From: Pyxicephalus adspersus | Taxonomy: Eukaryota; Chordata; Amphibia; Anura; Pyxicephalidae | Assembly: GCF_032062135.1 (NCBI RefSeq) | Contig: NC_092859.1 | Location: 66,916,116 to 66,980,115 of the forward strand | DNA: 64,000 nucleotides | Direction of reading: 5' to 3' | Shown here: piece by piece, positions 33,143-45,120 of the stretch | Numbering within the stretch: position 1 is the first letter of the stretch | Layout: every line of letters begins with the position of its first letter | Position numbers and translations under genes: made by a program | Notes under the pieces: generated by a model | The model's database searches: none | What the model was told of the DNA's origin: nothing | What the model saw: the letters and a program-made list of their open reading frames with translations, nothing else

Positions 33143-34164
33143 CGCAATGACGGTCGCACCAGGCGGTGCCCCCGTACAATCTGTATGCCTCCCTAATTGT
33201 GTCTAAATAACAAAACAGACCCGCGCACAATTCTGGTTGGCGCTCTACTATACACTCGCTAAGATACTGAACACTTGTAACTAATTAAAAAAGGTGCAAA
33301 GAATTAAGCAATGTCTGCAATTCTTCCCACTGACCTGTCCACTTTAAAACGCTCATAAAAAATGTCAATGTACTCACCTTTTAACAGCCGCTTGCGGACC
33401 TCCTTTTTCAAATGTGCCCCTAATGGTCCTTCAATGCAACCTCCTCTCTTGCCGTGTCTCCCATGCCGTCTGCTGATCCCGTCTTGCTGTTCTTGTCCTG
33501 CTCTGTCACCCTACTTGCCTCCCTATCCCCCTCCCCTGACTCCACTGATCCCCCTCACGCACCCGCCCCGCTGGCCTCCATGTGTCCCTCCTGCAAGATG
33601 ACCCCTTCCCCCCACTGCTCACCCCCTCCCCCCCCCGATGACTCCTTGCCTCTGCACCACTTCACAGAGGCCTACCAAAACTTCTTGCACCCCCCGCCAT
33701 TATGCTCCTCAACCACCATAGCCCAAGCTTCCCATTCTCATTACATCCCCTGAGACCGTAGCCTCCCTGCACTAACTACCTGGGACCCACTAGCAACCCC
33801 CCCAATAGCCTCAGCCACCCTAGCTTGCAACCAGGCCTCACCTGTGAGGCCGCCACAACCCTAAGCTGATCCATTATGGTGACAAAAGATGCCATGCTGA
33901 TGTTTCTACCTGCAAATTCTTCTTCCCACAAAAAACTGTCCCTCATTTCCGTTGGACCCTCTACTTAACCCCTTTACTCTCCTCCCCCTTACTTCCGACC
34001 CAGGCCCCTAACAACTCCCTCCTTTCTCTCCTCCACTTACACTTAACCCTTACCACACTTGCTGGGGGCTGCCTTTGCACTCCTGTCATGCCTGCCCTAC
34101 GCCTAGTCCCTGCTGCTGGCCTCCCTTTCTCTCCCTGGTGCCCAAATGTCAGTGTGCTAAATTC

Positions 34165-34330
34165 AGGGTCCTCAACCACCAGGCTGTGGACCGGTACCAG
34201 GCCACGAGGCCGAGGCTGTGCCTAACTGTACTGCAGCCATCCTTGGTTGCAGTCTTCACTGTAATACTGTGTGTAGTTTATGTGATTGGCTGAACTAAAT
34301 GACAGGAAAGAGTGGTTGGCTTAGGTGATT
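34165..34330 (+). mobile_element. hAT-like fragment
   Basis: 'cagggtcctcaaccaccaggctgtggaccggtacc' matches the start of a hAT family widespread in vertebrates (CAGGGGTCC..AACC then ...GTGGACCGGTACC). The right end is not recognisable. Confidence 0.6.
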
Positions 34331-35591
34331 GGCTGAACAAATGACTGGGACAGGAGAAAGGACAGCCGACAAGGGCGAATGCTTTCTATATAATATGTGT
34401 TATAGTATGCACTTCAGATGTTGTCACTATTTATAGCCCTCTCAATGAATAGCCATGCCTCTGTACACATCCCTTTGCATTGATAGCATAACTGCAGAAG
34501 CTTTTGTCAGGTCCTTCCATCTTTTCTAGCCTTGTCTATCAAAGTGCAGGACAAATTCAGCTACCACTTTGCATTTACCAATATAAAAGCAAGAATTAAA
34601 AGAAATTGTGTTTTTTTTTAACATTTAACATGCATATTGCATTAAAATATATTTTTTTCTCTTAAGGTTGACTAAGAATCTAGGCCCAGTGTCAGGGATT
34701 TATCACCAGGCTGATCGCCTATGCAAATAGCTCAAATCAGTTAACTCTTTCAGAACCCGAAAATATTAGGCCATTTAAAAATATGCTTATTTCTAAGCTA
34801 CTACATATTTTGCAAACACATTTTTTGAATACATTATACATTTTTATTTAGGGCTAACTGGAAGATGTGTGGCATTTTAAAGAATGATTTGTTAGGGAAA
34901 GAATGACTTTTAATTCAAGCTCACTTGGTCAAGCTGCCATAGTCAAGCTGTCGGAGATGCACGCCTCGAAACGCTGGATCATTTTAGTTCATGTTGGGAG
35001 AATACGCTAGTGTATTCTCGGCAGCCTAAAATGCGCTGATAAATAGGTTGGATGGGTCCAATGTCGGATCGCAAATACACGCGCGAACGTCCGATTGTTG
35101 TTTGATAATTTAGGGCCAGTGTCTGTACAAACTTTAATCTATGTTACAGTGTAGAACTAAGATTAAGATTGCACAGTTTAGATGCCATGCTATCACTGTC
35201 AACTGCTGGTCTAAAATGATGATCACAACCAATCAGTGTTGTCCTTAATCATCTCATCACCATGATGTTCAAAACTTGTGATCACAGGGGATCAGTTCTT
35301 AAGCATTACTTTTAGCTACAATTGTCACTATGTTGTACACAAATGGAGACATAGTGAAATCAAAAGTAAAAAAAAAATATTGAAACAGTCACAAAAAATT
35401 ATCTGAAACTGTATTATAAAGTTATTTTAATAATTTTTAATTATAGGCTTATAAAGTGCATGGGTGGGGAATTTTGTAAAGCAGAGTACAAAAAATATTA
35501 AAGTGGAATACCAAATAAAATGTTCCTATGGAAAACCAAAACCATGAAAAATGTATTTAGGTAGCCAAATTCTTTATAAGGTTCTATTTTA
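34331..35591. other. Intergenic with a possible MITE relic
   Basis: Near 34950-35117 a CpG-containing palindromic stretch ('gagaatacgctagtgtattctc') ends 'gataatttagggccag'. It may be a decayed relative of the 16639 foldback element. Otherwise nothing recognised. Confidence 0.5.
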
Positions 35592-35719
35592 AAAAAAATA
35601 GGGAATCAGACATTCCTTTACACATTCCCTCGTGGGAATCTTCCAGGTCCATGTGTTTTAGTGGCAGTAATTGATTCCCACCTGAGAATGCTTGAGGGAA
35701 TGTCAGATTCTCTGTTTTA
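35592..35719 (-). mobile_element. Small palindromic MITE, copy 2
   Basis: 'agggaatcagacattccct' start and 'agggaatgtcagattctctg' end, with interior 'aatcttccaggtccatgtgt', the complement of the interior of the 13534 copy. Confidence 0.75.
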
Positions 35720-36413
35720 ATATTGGAGCCCATGGAGTTACCATGTTAAGCAATGCATGCTGGCACTTCTAAATGTGGACTATTCATCTATTCTTCAAGA
35801 ACCTTTTGATATGAAAGAATTAGGCCATTGAAAGTCTTCTTACCAGTTAAATATTAGCTGTAATGATACATGACTCAATTGCTTTTATACTAGGTAATTC
35901 TGTATGAATTTTCTTTACATTTCTGACCTTTTTGTTATCAGAAATGACTTCTCATAACCAGGAAAATTATATAATTGAAACATTCCATAATTTTTCTGAT
36001 AAATATATTAATATAGAACTACTGAGGGAAAGGTTTAATACCGGCTACCTACTTTAATAAGGAAATGAACCACTGCTGAGTCTAGCTTCCTACAATATGC
36101 ACAATGGCAGGTGATGCAGTGTTTTTTACTTTCTTTTTCAATAGATAATAGGACCAATTTCCAAAGTTTTAACATAAATTTTAACATGTGAAACATTGGG
36201 GTAACCTTTTGGAAGATGCTAGAACATCTCAGTTTGTGATAGTGACACCTACTAATTAAAAAAAAATATGGAAATCACAACATGATTTTTTTAAATACAT
36301 AGCAATAGTTATAGAGACCAAAGGACTTGCTGTAAGGTATAGGAATACATGCCCATGCCAAAGGTGTCATTTTTGTTGATTGTTTGACATGATTGTTGAT
36401 CAGTTGCACAGAT

Positions 36414-36620
36414 CAGTGTTTCTAAACCAGGGTTCCTCCAGAGATTGCTAGGGGTTCCTTGAGCAGTGAGCAATTTGTGCCCCTTGGGTCACTTTAACTG
36501 ATGCCAGTGATTTGTTTGGCTAACTGTAAGGGTGACATTCTTACCAATGCTCAAAAATGTGAGAGGCATTCTTCCTACTGACCTCCACACTTATGTGGAA
36601 ATTGGAATGTAATGTGATGT
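36414..36620 (+). mobile_element. hAT element, CAGTGTTTCTAAACC family
   Basis: Starts CAGTGTTTCTAAACCAGGGT, continues 'tcctccagagattgctaggggttccttgagca'. The complement of the same start is at 63030-63122. The far end is diffuse. Confidence 0.75.
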
Positions 36621-36879
36621 AAATATGTGGAATGGAAGTGTAATGTGATGTAATGTTAAGTGATTATAATCATAATAAAAATTGTGAATTTCAGATGCCA
36701 CATCCCTCTGAGGAAGTTGGTTGGCAGGGTGAAATAAGGTTGTGGCATAGAGTTTCTGGTGGGATGTTGCTTGGCACCGCTGCCAGACATTTTACCCAGT
36801 TAGGTTTGCACTTGGACCAAATCACTTTAGGCACAATTAAATCTTTTAGCTTTTATGAGGGCTTTAGAGTTGTATTTCT

Positions 36880-36953
36880 GTTTTAGGAAATCTGGTAAAA
36901 AAAAAAGATGCCGGAACTCGGTTACAGTAAGTTTAATGAGAAAAAAAAGCCCT
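36880..36953. mobile_element. hAT MITE fragment related to 52017-52145
   Basis: 'gatgccggaactcggttac...aatgagaaaaaaaagccctg' matches the right two-thirds of the element at 52017; the left end is lost. Confidence 0.65.
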
Positions 36954-37684
36954 GGTTTTACTAATTCCTGTTTGAAGAAAAGCACAGCCATGTGTGTTAT
37001 CTCTTTATTTTTTGTTTGGTTGTATTTTGAAACATATAAATAGCCACTAAATTTGTGATCCAAACAATTTCATTTCTGTCATGGTACAATATATGGCCCC
37101 CAGCTGCCACTAGGGGCCACTGAAGCTTCATACAACTGTTTCCACTTTAAATCCATATGCTTGATGACATTTAATTAACTATGTCCAGCTAAATTGTGAT
37201 GCGTGTTTCACTATCAGTGTTCACCATTGTAGGCAAAAGGAGATGTTACGTAGGTAAAAGAAAAAAGGGAAGAACTAGGAAAAACTGGAGGAAAAGGTTA
37301 TTCTTCCTAAGAGGACTATAACACTTTTTTTTTGTTTAAACTGATATTTTTATGCACCCCAGGAACTTCTTGTGCATTGTCTGGTAAGTGGAGATTTTGG
37401 CTTTTTATTAAAAGTCAGCAACTTAGTCTTCATCTTTATATCCAACTTTTTCCACTGGTCATTGACAAATGCAGAGAGCTGTCCTTCATGTGGGGGCTGT
37501 ATAAAAATGTTTGGGTAATAAATATGGTGATAGAAACAAATCTTATATAAACTGAGGCACCTACTTTAACCTTAAAAAACAGGAAAACTAGGTATAAACC
37601 TAGGTCACAAAGTGCAGCCATCACTGCTAAAATTCAAACCAGTAATCAACATAAATGCCAATAACTCCAAAACTCACATCATTT

Positions 37685-38510
37685 AAAAACGCATGGAGAC
37701 ATTTCAACCAAATTTGCCATACATATGACTGAGCCTCATGTGAGTGCACCAGTCATCTTTGTACAGCGCTGTACAATATGTCAGAGCTATATTTGTATGT
37801 ATGTATGTATGTGTGTCATCACTAGGAAATGCATGAAGACATTTCAGGAAAATAAGAGAGTGAGTGGTGGTTTAAAATTCAAATTCTGGATTCTGTGTCC
37901 TTGGGGACAGTGTTCCAACCCTCTAGTGGTCAATAGAATATATAAAAAAATGAATGTAATGTGGCAAAACAAGAATGTATTGTAATAAGTGATACAGCAA
38001 CAATGATCAGTGATGAGCCACTATACAAGTTGTGGTCCCATGTGGTACATTTGGGGCCCTGGAGGGCGCTATACATGAGTCATCTACTTTTGTATGCACA
38101 TATATATCCATATCTTGTATTACTGCAAAAGAGTATCAGTTCAAGGTGACCACCATCTCTCGGAAACCAATCAACACATTTCAACTAATCTTGTTAGACA
38201 TATGACTCAGACTCATGTGAGTGCACCACTGATCTTTGTACAGCGCTGTGCTATATGTCAGAGCTAAATTTTGGATGTATGTATTTTATATATATAGATG
38301 TGTGTATGTGATCACTAGGAAACACGTGGAGACATTTCAAGCAAACTTGCCATGTTCCACCATCACTCAGAAACGCATTGAGACATTTAAAGCAAACTTG
38401 CTAGACATATGACTCGGACTCATATGAGTGCACTAGTAATCTTTGTACAGCACTGTGCTATATGTCAGAGTTATATTTGCATGTATGTATGTGTGCATGT
38501 ATTGCTCAGT
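37685..38510 (+). repeat. Three copies of a 130-150 bp non-coding repeat in the Helitron 5' region
   Basis: Copies at about 37692-37820, 38163-38310 and 38369-38500. Each reads 'gacatttcaa.caaa.ttgc...acatatgact.ag.ctcatgtgagtgca.ca', then 'atctttgtacagcgctgt' and 'atatgtcagagcta', and ends in TATG microsatellite. Confidence 0.85.
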
Positions 38511-38574
38511 GACAGTGTGCCTTTTGTTTACATACTTTTTTTTGGACTCTTTTACAAATTTCTAGTCTGTAATA

Positions 38575-39420
38575 ATGTCTTTGAGAAAACGTAAGGCAAT
38601 TGGCCGAGTGCAATCAAAGGCAAAAAAAATGAAACAACACCGTAGACAAGAAATTCCTGAGGACAGAAACAGAAGACTTGCCACGCTGCGTGAGAGAGCT
38701 ACTACATCTAGAGCTTCAGAGATAGTACAACAGCATGAGGCGCAACTACAGGATAACAGGGAAAGAGCTATTACATCTATAGGTTAAGAGACAGTACAAC
38801 AGCGTGATGCCCAACTACAGGAAATGAGAGATAGAGCTACTACATCCAAAGCTTCAGAGACAGTACAAAGCCTAAGACCCGACTACAGGAAATGAGAGAA
38901 AGAGCTACTATATCTAGAGCTTCAGAGACAGTACAACAGCATGAGGCCCAACTACAGGATAAGAGAGATAGAGCTACTACATCTAGAGCTTCAGAACAAC
39001 AGCTTGGGACCTGAGTCTCCTGGTATTTGCTGCAAAAAAGGGAAAGTCAAACTCTGCCAACTGGAAACACCACCCCAAGAACTTTGGAATTACACATCAG
39101 CAAATACCTCAGAGTCAAAGAATTTTGTTAATAACATCAGAAAATGCAACTCATGTTTCCAAATGACATTATTCAGCGCCACATCAGTTGTTCAACAGCC
39201 TGGTTTTCCATCCACATTCACAGTGCAAAATTTACCATAAAGCGGGATTGTTACTTCCGCTGCTAGATCAACAAATCATCAAAATTTCTTCAACTATATT
39301 TTATTGAAAACGAACTAATAGAAACTGACCAGAGGTGCACCTACATATCAGATTGTCTTAAAGTTACAAAGGATGTTTCATGAGCGCAATGTTCTTATTA
39401 AAACATTTAAAACAACATTG
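38575..39420 (+). pseudogene. Helitron Rep/helicase N-terminal region, broken
   Basis: Opens MSLRKRKAIGRVQSKAKKM, a basic start, then repeats of RERATTSRAS-EIVQQHEAQLQ. Further on, segments in shifted frames read IENELIETDQRC (about 39305) and FHERNVLIKTFKT-like sequence (about 39375), which belong to the region before the Rep domain of Helitron proteins. Stops and frameshifts begin after the first 70 codons. No HxH Rep motif or helicase motif is present. Confidence 0.75.
38692..39000 (+). repeat. 69-bp coding repeat in the Helitron ORF
   Basis: About 4.5 copies of 'agagctactacatctagagc...caactacaggataagaga', one per 69 bp (23 codons: RERATTSRAS...QLQD). Copy 2 has a stop (near 38785) and copy 3 a small deletion. 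Confidence 0.88.
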
Positions 39421-39606
39421 GAAAATATGCCATCAATTTGGGTAATTTAATTGTATTTTAATTTAATTGTATATTGTACTTATACATTTAAACCTGTAAA
39501 AAAAAACATTTTTTGACTTAACACTACAGTTTTATTCGATTCTGTGTTTTCTTTAATATAAGATTGCAATAAATAAACAATCTGACAACGCCTGGTAATC
39601 AGCTAG

Positions 39607-40815
39607 TTGTTGTGTAAAGGTAAATCTTTCAGCCAGTCAGATGTTTCCTATTCAAGTAGAGGAGGGTGGCCTTAAACATGGCCCAGCTCATCATACTATT
39701 TATCATCAACACAATCACTCACATGTTTGCGCTAGTAGGAAAATTGAAAGAGAAACTGCTTTGCTGTCGGCAAAATGCACTGGCATAAGATATCACCTAA
39801 AATGTATAATTTACTTATATAAATAATATAGATATGTCCCTGTTTAAATAATTATGTCCCGTATACAAGCTTTCAGCAGGTCCTGAATTGTTGCATGAAA
39901 ATTACAATAGGCATTTCTGTTGCAAGAGCTTCATTTGCTTTATACAAAGCCTGATGATAATGAGGTATACAAATTAATTCTCAAAGGTTTTCAAGCATTA
40001 AAGATCACTTTAGAATCCGAGCTGGAAACAAGCTGTAGACAGTGTTGATGAGTATGCGTATAATAAATAATGCTGTTTAGCTTTAAGATGTCCAAGTTGT
40101 CGGTATTCTGATATCTGTTTTAACACACGATAGCACACTCCCTATTTGCATAATATTGTGCTTATAGGATGAAAAATATCAATAAATCTGCCATCTATGT
40201 TTAACGCTTCTCTTATCTTCACCATTACAAATCAACATCAAAGATAGGGCCAGTATTCTTTTAAAGCTACATGAAGAGTAAAAATAGTTAGGTTTTTATT
40301 CAATATATACTGTAATAATTCCAGTCATGTTTTTTAATATCTGTTTTACAACACTATGTTTAACATATTAAGATCTAATATCGTTGCAATATTAAACAAA
40401 GAAATGAAGTCTTTATGCTCCAATGACATATTCCCCTTGTTTATCCTATGATGGTGCCATCTGTCTGCTCACTTCAGCACCATGCATTTATCTCAAGTAC
40501 CATTTAGAGGGATGCAGGGATACTCAATATTTATAACATATTTTTAGCATTTCTTGAATTTGAAGTAGCATTTTTATTTTTGTTATAAGTTAGTGAAACA
40601 TTTTAAGAAGTTGTAAATTCTGTTCCTTCCAGATAGTTTTGTCTACTGCAGTCTGTATCTACTATCATAAAAAGTAAGATACGGCCACAGATTTGCATTC
40701 AATCTCAGGCCTGTCTTCATTTTCCCTGGTTGCGGTAATCTATTAGATGGAGATTAGTAAACATATTCACTCACATGGTTATGTGAAAAAGTAAGTACAA
40801 GCAGGCAAACATTAT
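39607..40815. other. Intergenic, no recognised feature
   Basis: AT-rich unique-looking sequence. Chance open frame at 39641-39826 without family resemblance. Confidence 0.6.
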
Positions 40816-41028
40816 GGGGCTGCTTTATTAAAGTTCCCTGAACTGAGGAAGATAGACTATCATATGAGAAACTGGATGATTCAGTAAGCCTGGAAACGGA
40901 TTTCAAAAAAATAATTTGGTATTAGTTGGAAAATGTTTTCAGTCCTAGACCAGATCCATTTCAGGTGTGCTTGATCACACAGGTTCTCTCATGTCTCGAG
41001 TCATGGAGAGCTTTAATAAATCAGGGCC
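40816..41028. mobile_element. MITE of the GGGCCTGATTTATTAAA family, copy 2
   Basis: 'ggggctgctttattaaagttccc' at the left and 'gagctttaataaatcagggcc' at the right; interior 'cctggaaacggattt' / 'gatccatttcaggtg' pair. Confidence 0.7.
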
Positions 41029-41864
41029 TGTATCATTTAAACTGATCATATATATAAAGATCAGATACTTTAACAAATGACAAAATAAAATATCATGTAT
41101 CTAGATTTTTGATATGTAAAAAGTAAATATACCACTACATATATTAACTCTCAAATCCATTAAATTAGAATTTAATGGATTTAAAATGGATCCAAATGGC
41201 AGCATGCAGGTGGAACCTGATTTATTCAAACCTCAAATAACTAGATCTCCAAACTAAGGTTGTGGATTCATAAAAAACTAGCAAGAGATTTGAAAAGACT
41301 GGTAAATTATTTGACCCCAGGCATCTTTATGTCTGGCTGCAATATACAGATGTTGACTTGTTTCAAAAAACATTGATAACTTTTTTTGTGATGAGTTGTC
41401 TATGTAGATAATACAAGTACAAATAATACTACACAGTGGATTACTGTACGATACACACATGCCATCAAAAATTTTTTGCAGGTCCTTTGTAGCATTATGC
41501 TACAAAGGGGGTGGGGGGTTGCTTTATATTTCTCAACAAACGGTTTTCTAAACATTCACTTTTTAATGACATTGTAAATTCTGCAAATTGCAAGCAGGGA
41601 GTATTTATGCTATGTATACATGTGCAATATTGTTGAAAACAATATTGATTAACAAAAAAAAGTGCACAACGACAAGCCAACCACAACTATGAACGAAGAA
41701 TGTCACTGGAAACGAATCACCATCCTGGGAGATCCGTCTGGGAGACAATCAGTCGCTATTTATAGTGTGTATGGTCAATCAGTGATCGTGGATTGCGAAT
41801 TTGAACGAACGTGCGTTGCAACACACAACATCACAATAAATAAACATGTAAAAACACAGTAACC

Positions 41865-41926
<62 letters not shown>
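41865..41926. repeat. (GATA)n microsatellite
   Basis: About 15 units of ATAG without interruption, ending at the TA that borders the next element. Confidence 0.97.
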
Positions 41927-41927
<1 letters not shown>

Positions 41928-42608
41928 CTGTGTTTCCCTAAAAACAAGACCTACTCCGAAAATAAACCCTAGCATGCTAATCATGCAAGGGGGAAATATA
42001 GGCCGAAAGTAAGAGCTATCGGCTTCTTCAGAGAGTAGAGTCACGTGGTACGCGAAGGGATACCAAGAGGACAGAGAGCAGAGAGAGAGCAGGAGATTTT
42101 AAAAGCACTGGAGCAGGGGGTCAAGAAATCGCAGGGTGGGTATTACCTACTCTAGTGTGACACTACAACTTTATTAGGAGGTTGGTAGACTCTCTTTTCA
42201 AAGGGTGGTCGCTAATATTTCATTCATTAGCAGCAATGCATATTTATTGATTGTTTTTTTTTTTTTTTGGTTTTACTTAGATTTATATTGGTTACTGTTC
42301 TGTGTCTGCATGTTACTCTTTGAGTCATATGGTAATTGTCAGCACATTTTCTTGTTATGGTTCACTTGTTTGCTTATGAAGCTTATGAAGTGTTTTTTTT
42401 CATTAATCATTTTTGTCCATTCTTATTCATGACTTCATGTATATACCAGAAAAATATGTGATTTTGACAGATCACAGGTAACACAGAGGTATCTTTCTAT
42501 AGATTTTTTGTACATGAGAAAAATAAGACATCCCCTGAAAATAAGCCCAATGCGATTTTCAGAGGTAAAATTAATATAAGACCCAGTCTTATTTTCGGTG
42601 AAACATGG
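41928..42608. mobile_element. TA-flanked non-autonomous DNA transposon
   Basis: 681 bp. Left end CTGTGTTTCCCTAAAAACAA, right end (complement) CCATGTTTCACCGAAAATAA, each followed by GAC and further 'cgaaaataa' blocks. TA at both borders (41926-41927 and 42609-42610). Its 'AAAATAAGAC' architecture resembles the element at 60698 (CCGTATTTTTCGG..TATAAGACGC), so both may belong to one superfamily, Tc1/mariner-like by target. No transposase frame. Confidence 0.75.
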
Positions 42609-42660
42609 TAGATATACACACATAATGTGTAATTTTATCATTGACAATTGTTTTCACTTT

Positions 42661-42875
42661 CCAGTGCTGTTCTCTGTCCTTCCTCTTCTGCATCTCTTCC
42701 CAGTGCTGTTCTCTGTCCTTCCTCTTCTGCGTCACATCCAGTGCAGTTCTTAGTCCTTCGTCATCTGCGTCACTCTCTAGTGCTGTTCTCTGTTCTTCCT
42801 CTTCTGCAGCACTTTCCAGCGCTGTTTTCTTCCCTTCCTCTTATGTGTCACATCCAGTGCTGTTCTCTGACGATC
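42661..42875. repeat. 38/39-bp minisatellite
   Basis: Units beginning 'ccagtgctgttctctgtcc' at 42661, 42700, 42738, 42777, 42816 and 42854 (periods 39, 38, 39, 39, 38), with the common tail 'ttcctcttctgcgtcac'. Five full copies plus a partial. Chance open frames follow from the period near 39. Confidence 0.93.
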
Positions 42876-42960
42876 GATCAATTGTGAATAATCGTTGATC
42901 TGTCGTTAGTCGTTTGTTTTCTAACGACAATTATTGCACGTGTGTACTTAGATATAATAA
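42876..42960. repeat. Repeat end with AACGACAATTATTGCACGTG
   Basis: Shared with 47030-47075 ('ctataattattgcaagtgtgtacctagcttta'); right end of a non-autonomous DNA transposon family. Confidence 0.5.
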
Positions 42961-45120
42961 TGAAGATATCCCCAGTATATAGAATTTAGCTTTATTATCC
43001 AATCTACACACAGCTGCTTTATACAAGCTCAGTGCTGCTAAGTTTAGGCATAATGCACTTACATTCCAAGAGTTAAAATGTGCTTAACCCATACTGGGAA
43101 AAATATCATGTTGACCCAAAAGCAATAGTTTTACTTGTTCCCCAGCCCTAAATGAGTATTATTTATATTGATTCCTGGGGTTCAGCTTTGAATTCAGTAA
43201 ATATTTGTAACTGCCATAATTTTGTGGAGTGGCTGCACACAGATAAGTATGGCCCATAATCGGTAAGTGCGCTGTTTATGCTTGCTAATTATGGCAGAAG
43301 CTCAGCAACCACGGAGTTTAGTTCCTCTTGAGAAAGAGAAGAAGAATAGGATTGTCCAATGCTTTGTCTATATATATTACGTATTAAATTTTAAATAATG
43401 CTGAAATTCAACTTATCTATATGTTACACATTTATATCTTTTTCTGGCTTGAATAGAAAGCTGGTCCATATACTATTTTTATATCAGCTTTTGAGGTAAA
43501 CAGAAGTATTCAATCACATCAACATTAAATGATATCCTTACATAGTGGTGTAATCATATACTCTGTAGCCAGAAATATTTTGTTACACAGAAGTACACTG
43601 CCAAGACTTGTTTTATTGCAATTAAAAAAAATTCAGGTTTCTCCTGTTTCTGAATCATCAGTATCCTAATAAGCATCAATGCTACAGTCACAACTTCCTG
43701 CTTGGGAACCAAGCCAATCATCTGAACAAATTTTAAAGAGTTAAATGGGCTGTGCATGTAAGTTAAGAAGTTTCATCAAACTATGTGGGAGTTTTTCGAT
43801 GCAGCCACAGCTTCAGGGACAAAGCTGGTTTATCTCTTGAGAAGTCGTCTATTTCAGGAAAAGGTTAGTTACTAAAACAATACTAATTTGGTGTTCAGAC
43901 TGAACAGAAACATTAAATGTGAGTGTGCACTTTAAAGATGAATTTACTAAAGGATTTGTTAGGATGGACTTATCAAGGAGTGACAGAACTTTATGTTAGA
44001 TGGCTATGACCCAACAGAGTCATTACAGTACATTTCTTTTCTATGGCTGAACATTTAAACACCATAAAAGTTTTACCTTTATGTAGTTGTCAATAATAGA
44101 AATGAACTGGAAATAGAAATAAGGAAGTGTTTTACAAGATTAGATATCCATGACTATATAAAAATAAAATATGTATATACGAGTCCTTTGTTGATCTGGG
44201 GCAGTGTACTGCAAATTTACAACTCATTTTACATTGTAAATGTGACAGTCAAATTTGTCACTCAGGATTTTCTACATAGGGTTGTGACTAGGTAACATTG
44301 TCCGATGACATCATTGACATTGGATCCCTTTTTTAAAGATGCAGTATCTGATAAAGGGTAACAGCTTGCAGCCAACCCCCCCCCCCCCAACCCCCTAATA
44401 TTCTAACCAGATGCCCATGCATGCAATCTGGGTGGCCAGGAAAAGAAAGGACAATAGGCATGTGCCCCTTCTGTACCAGACCAGGCCTAATAAGGGTCCT
44501 ATTGCAGAGAGACCTGGCCTCGGGTCCCCCAAAATGGATGTAGGGGCATATAATATGAGCTTATTGTGGAAGCCCCTTTCATTAGTTGGCATCCAGATAG
44601 CCTCCTTCTACCAGTACAGGAATACATTAGGCTAAAGAGGTAAAGCAAATGAACACACAGATAACTTGAAAAAAATAATTCATGAAAATAAAACACAAAC
44701 ACATACTTACTGAGTTCAAAAATAAAATGTATTTGTGCTCCCATAAGTCAATATCCATTAAATTGCCAAGTGATGTAAATCATGATAACCCCACAACAAG
44801 CCAATGCTTATACACTCCCACCACTATATGACAGATTCACCTGGCTGATGCATTAACATTGGAAATCCCAGGTGATATCATTGGTCTTATGTGGTCAACA
44901 ATGTTACCCAGGATTCCCAGCGCTATTGTTTGCCATTGTAGCTCTTTTGACCATGGTTTAAAAAAACATGCAGTGCGTTATGGTCTCAAACTGAATACTC
45001 TATGTTCAATGACTCTCAAACCAGAAAACTACAATCAGTACAAGGCTTATTTTTATTATCAGTTTTTATTCAAATAAAAAGTTATTTCAGTGCCGCATTG
45101 ATGTGTACAGGGGACACACT
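42961..45120. other. Intergenic, little recognised
   Basis: Poly-C at 44377-44390 preceding a GC-richer stretch 44400-44640 ('accagaccaggcctaataagggtcc'), which looks like part of a long repeat. Open frames there run on both strands with no family resemblance. Confidence 0.5.

Larger units (their letters stand above)
30880..34165 (-). mobile_element. Tyrosine-recombinase retrotransposon (DIRS/Ngaro-like), degenerate
   Basis: A C-rich region on the plus strand that reads, on the minus strand, as a DIRS-order element: a cysteine-rich gag-like ORF1 (about 33142-32811), reverse transcriptase (about 32722-32180), a fragment of a tyrosine recombinase (about 32085-31940) and an SGNH-type hydrolase domain (about 31900-31430). 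The gene order and the hydrolase ORF fit the Ngaro branch as I recall it from fish and frogs. Outer borders are estimated from composition and are not marked by recognised terminal repeats. Several frameshifts and deletions make it inactive. Confidence 0.8.
37685..39606 (+). mobile_element. Helitron remnant
   Basis: Contains a Helitron Rep/helicase N-terminus and a CTAG-T-type 3' end (CTAG at 39603-39606 followed by T, preceded by 'caacgcctggtaatcag', resembling animal Helitron 3' termini). The 5' part has three copies of a non-coding repeat. The 5' terminus (TC) was not located, and only the first part of the protein remains, so it is internally deleted. Confidence 0.75.

Noticed and set aside
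33362..33753. Proline-rich open frames on the plus strand
   Set aside because: C-rich strand of a retroelement region; the recognisable protein similarity in this neighbourhood is on the minus strand.
42641..42898. Repetitive open frames of about 80 codons (SSAVLCPSS-like)
   Set aside because: Product of the 38/39-bp minisatellite; two frames are open at once, which indicates low complexity, not coding.
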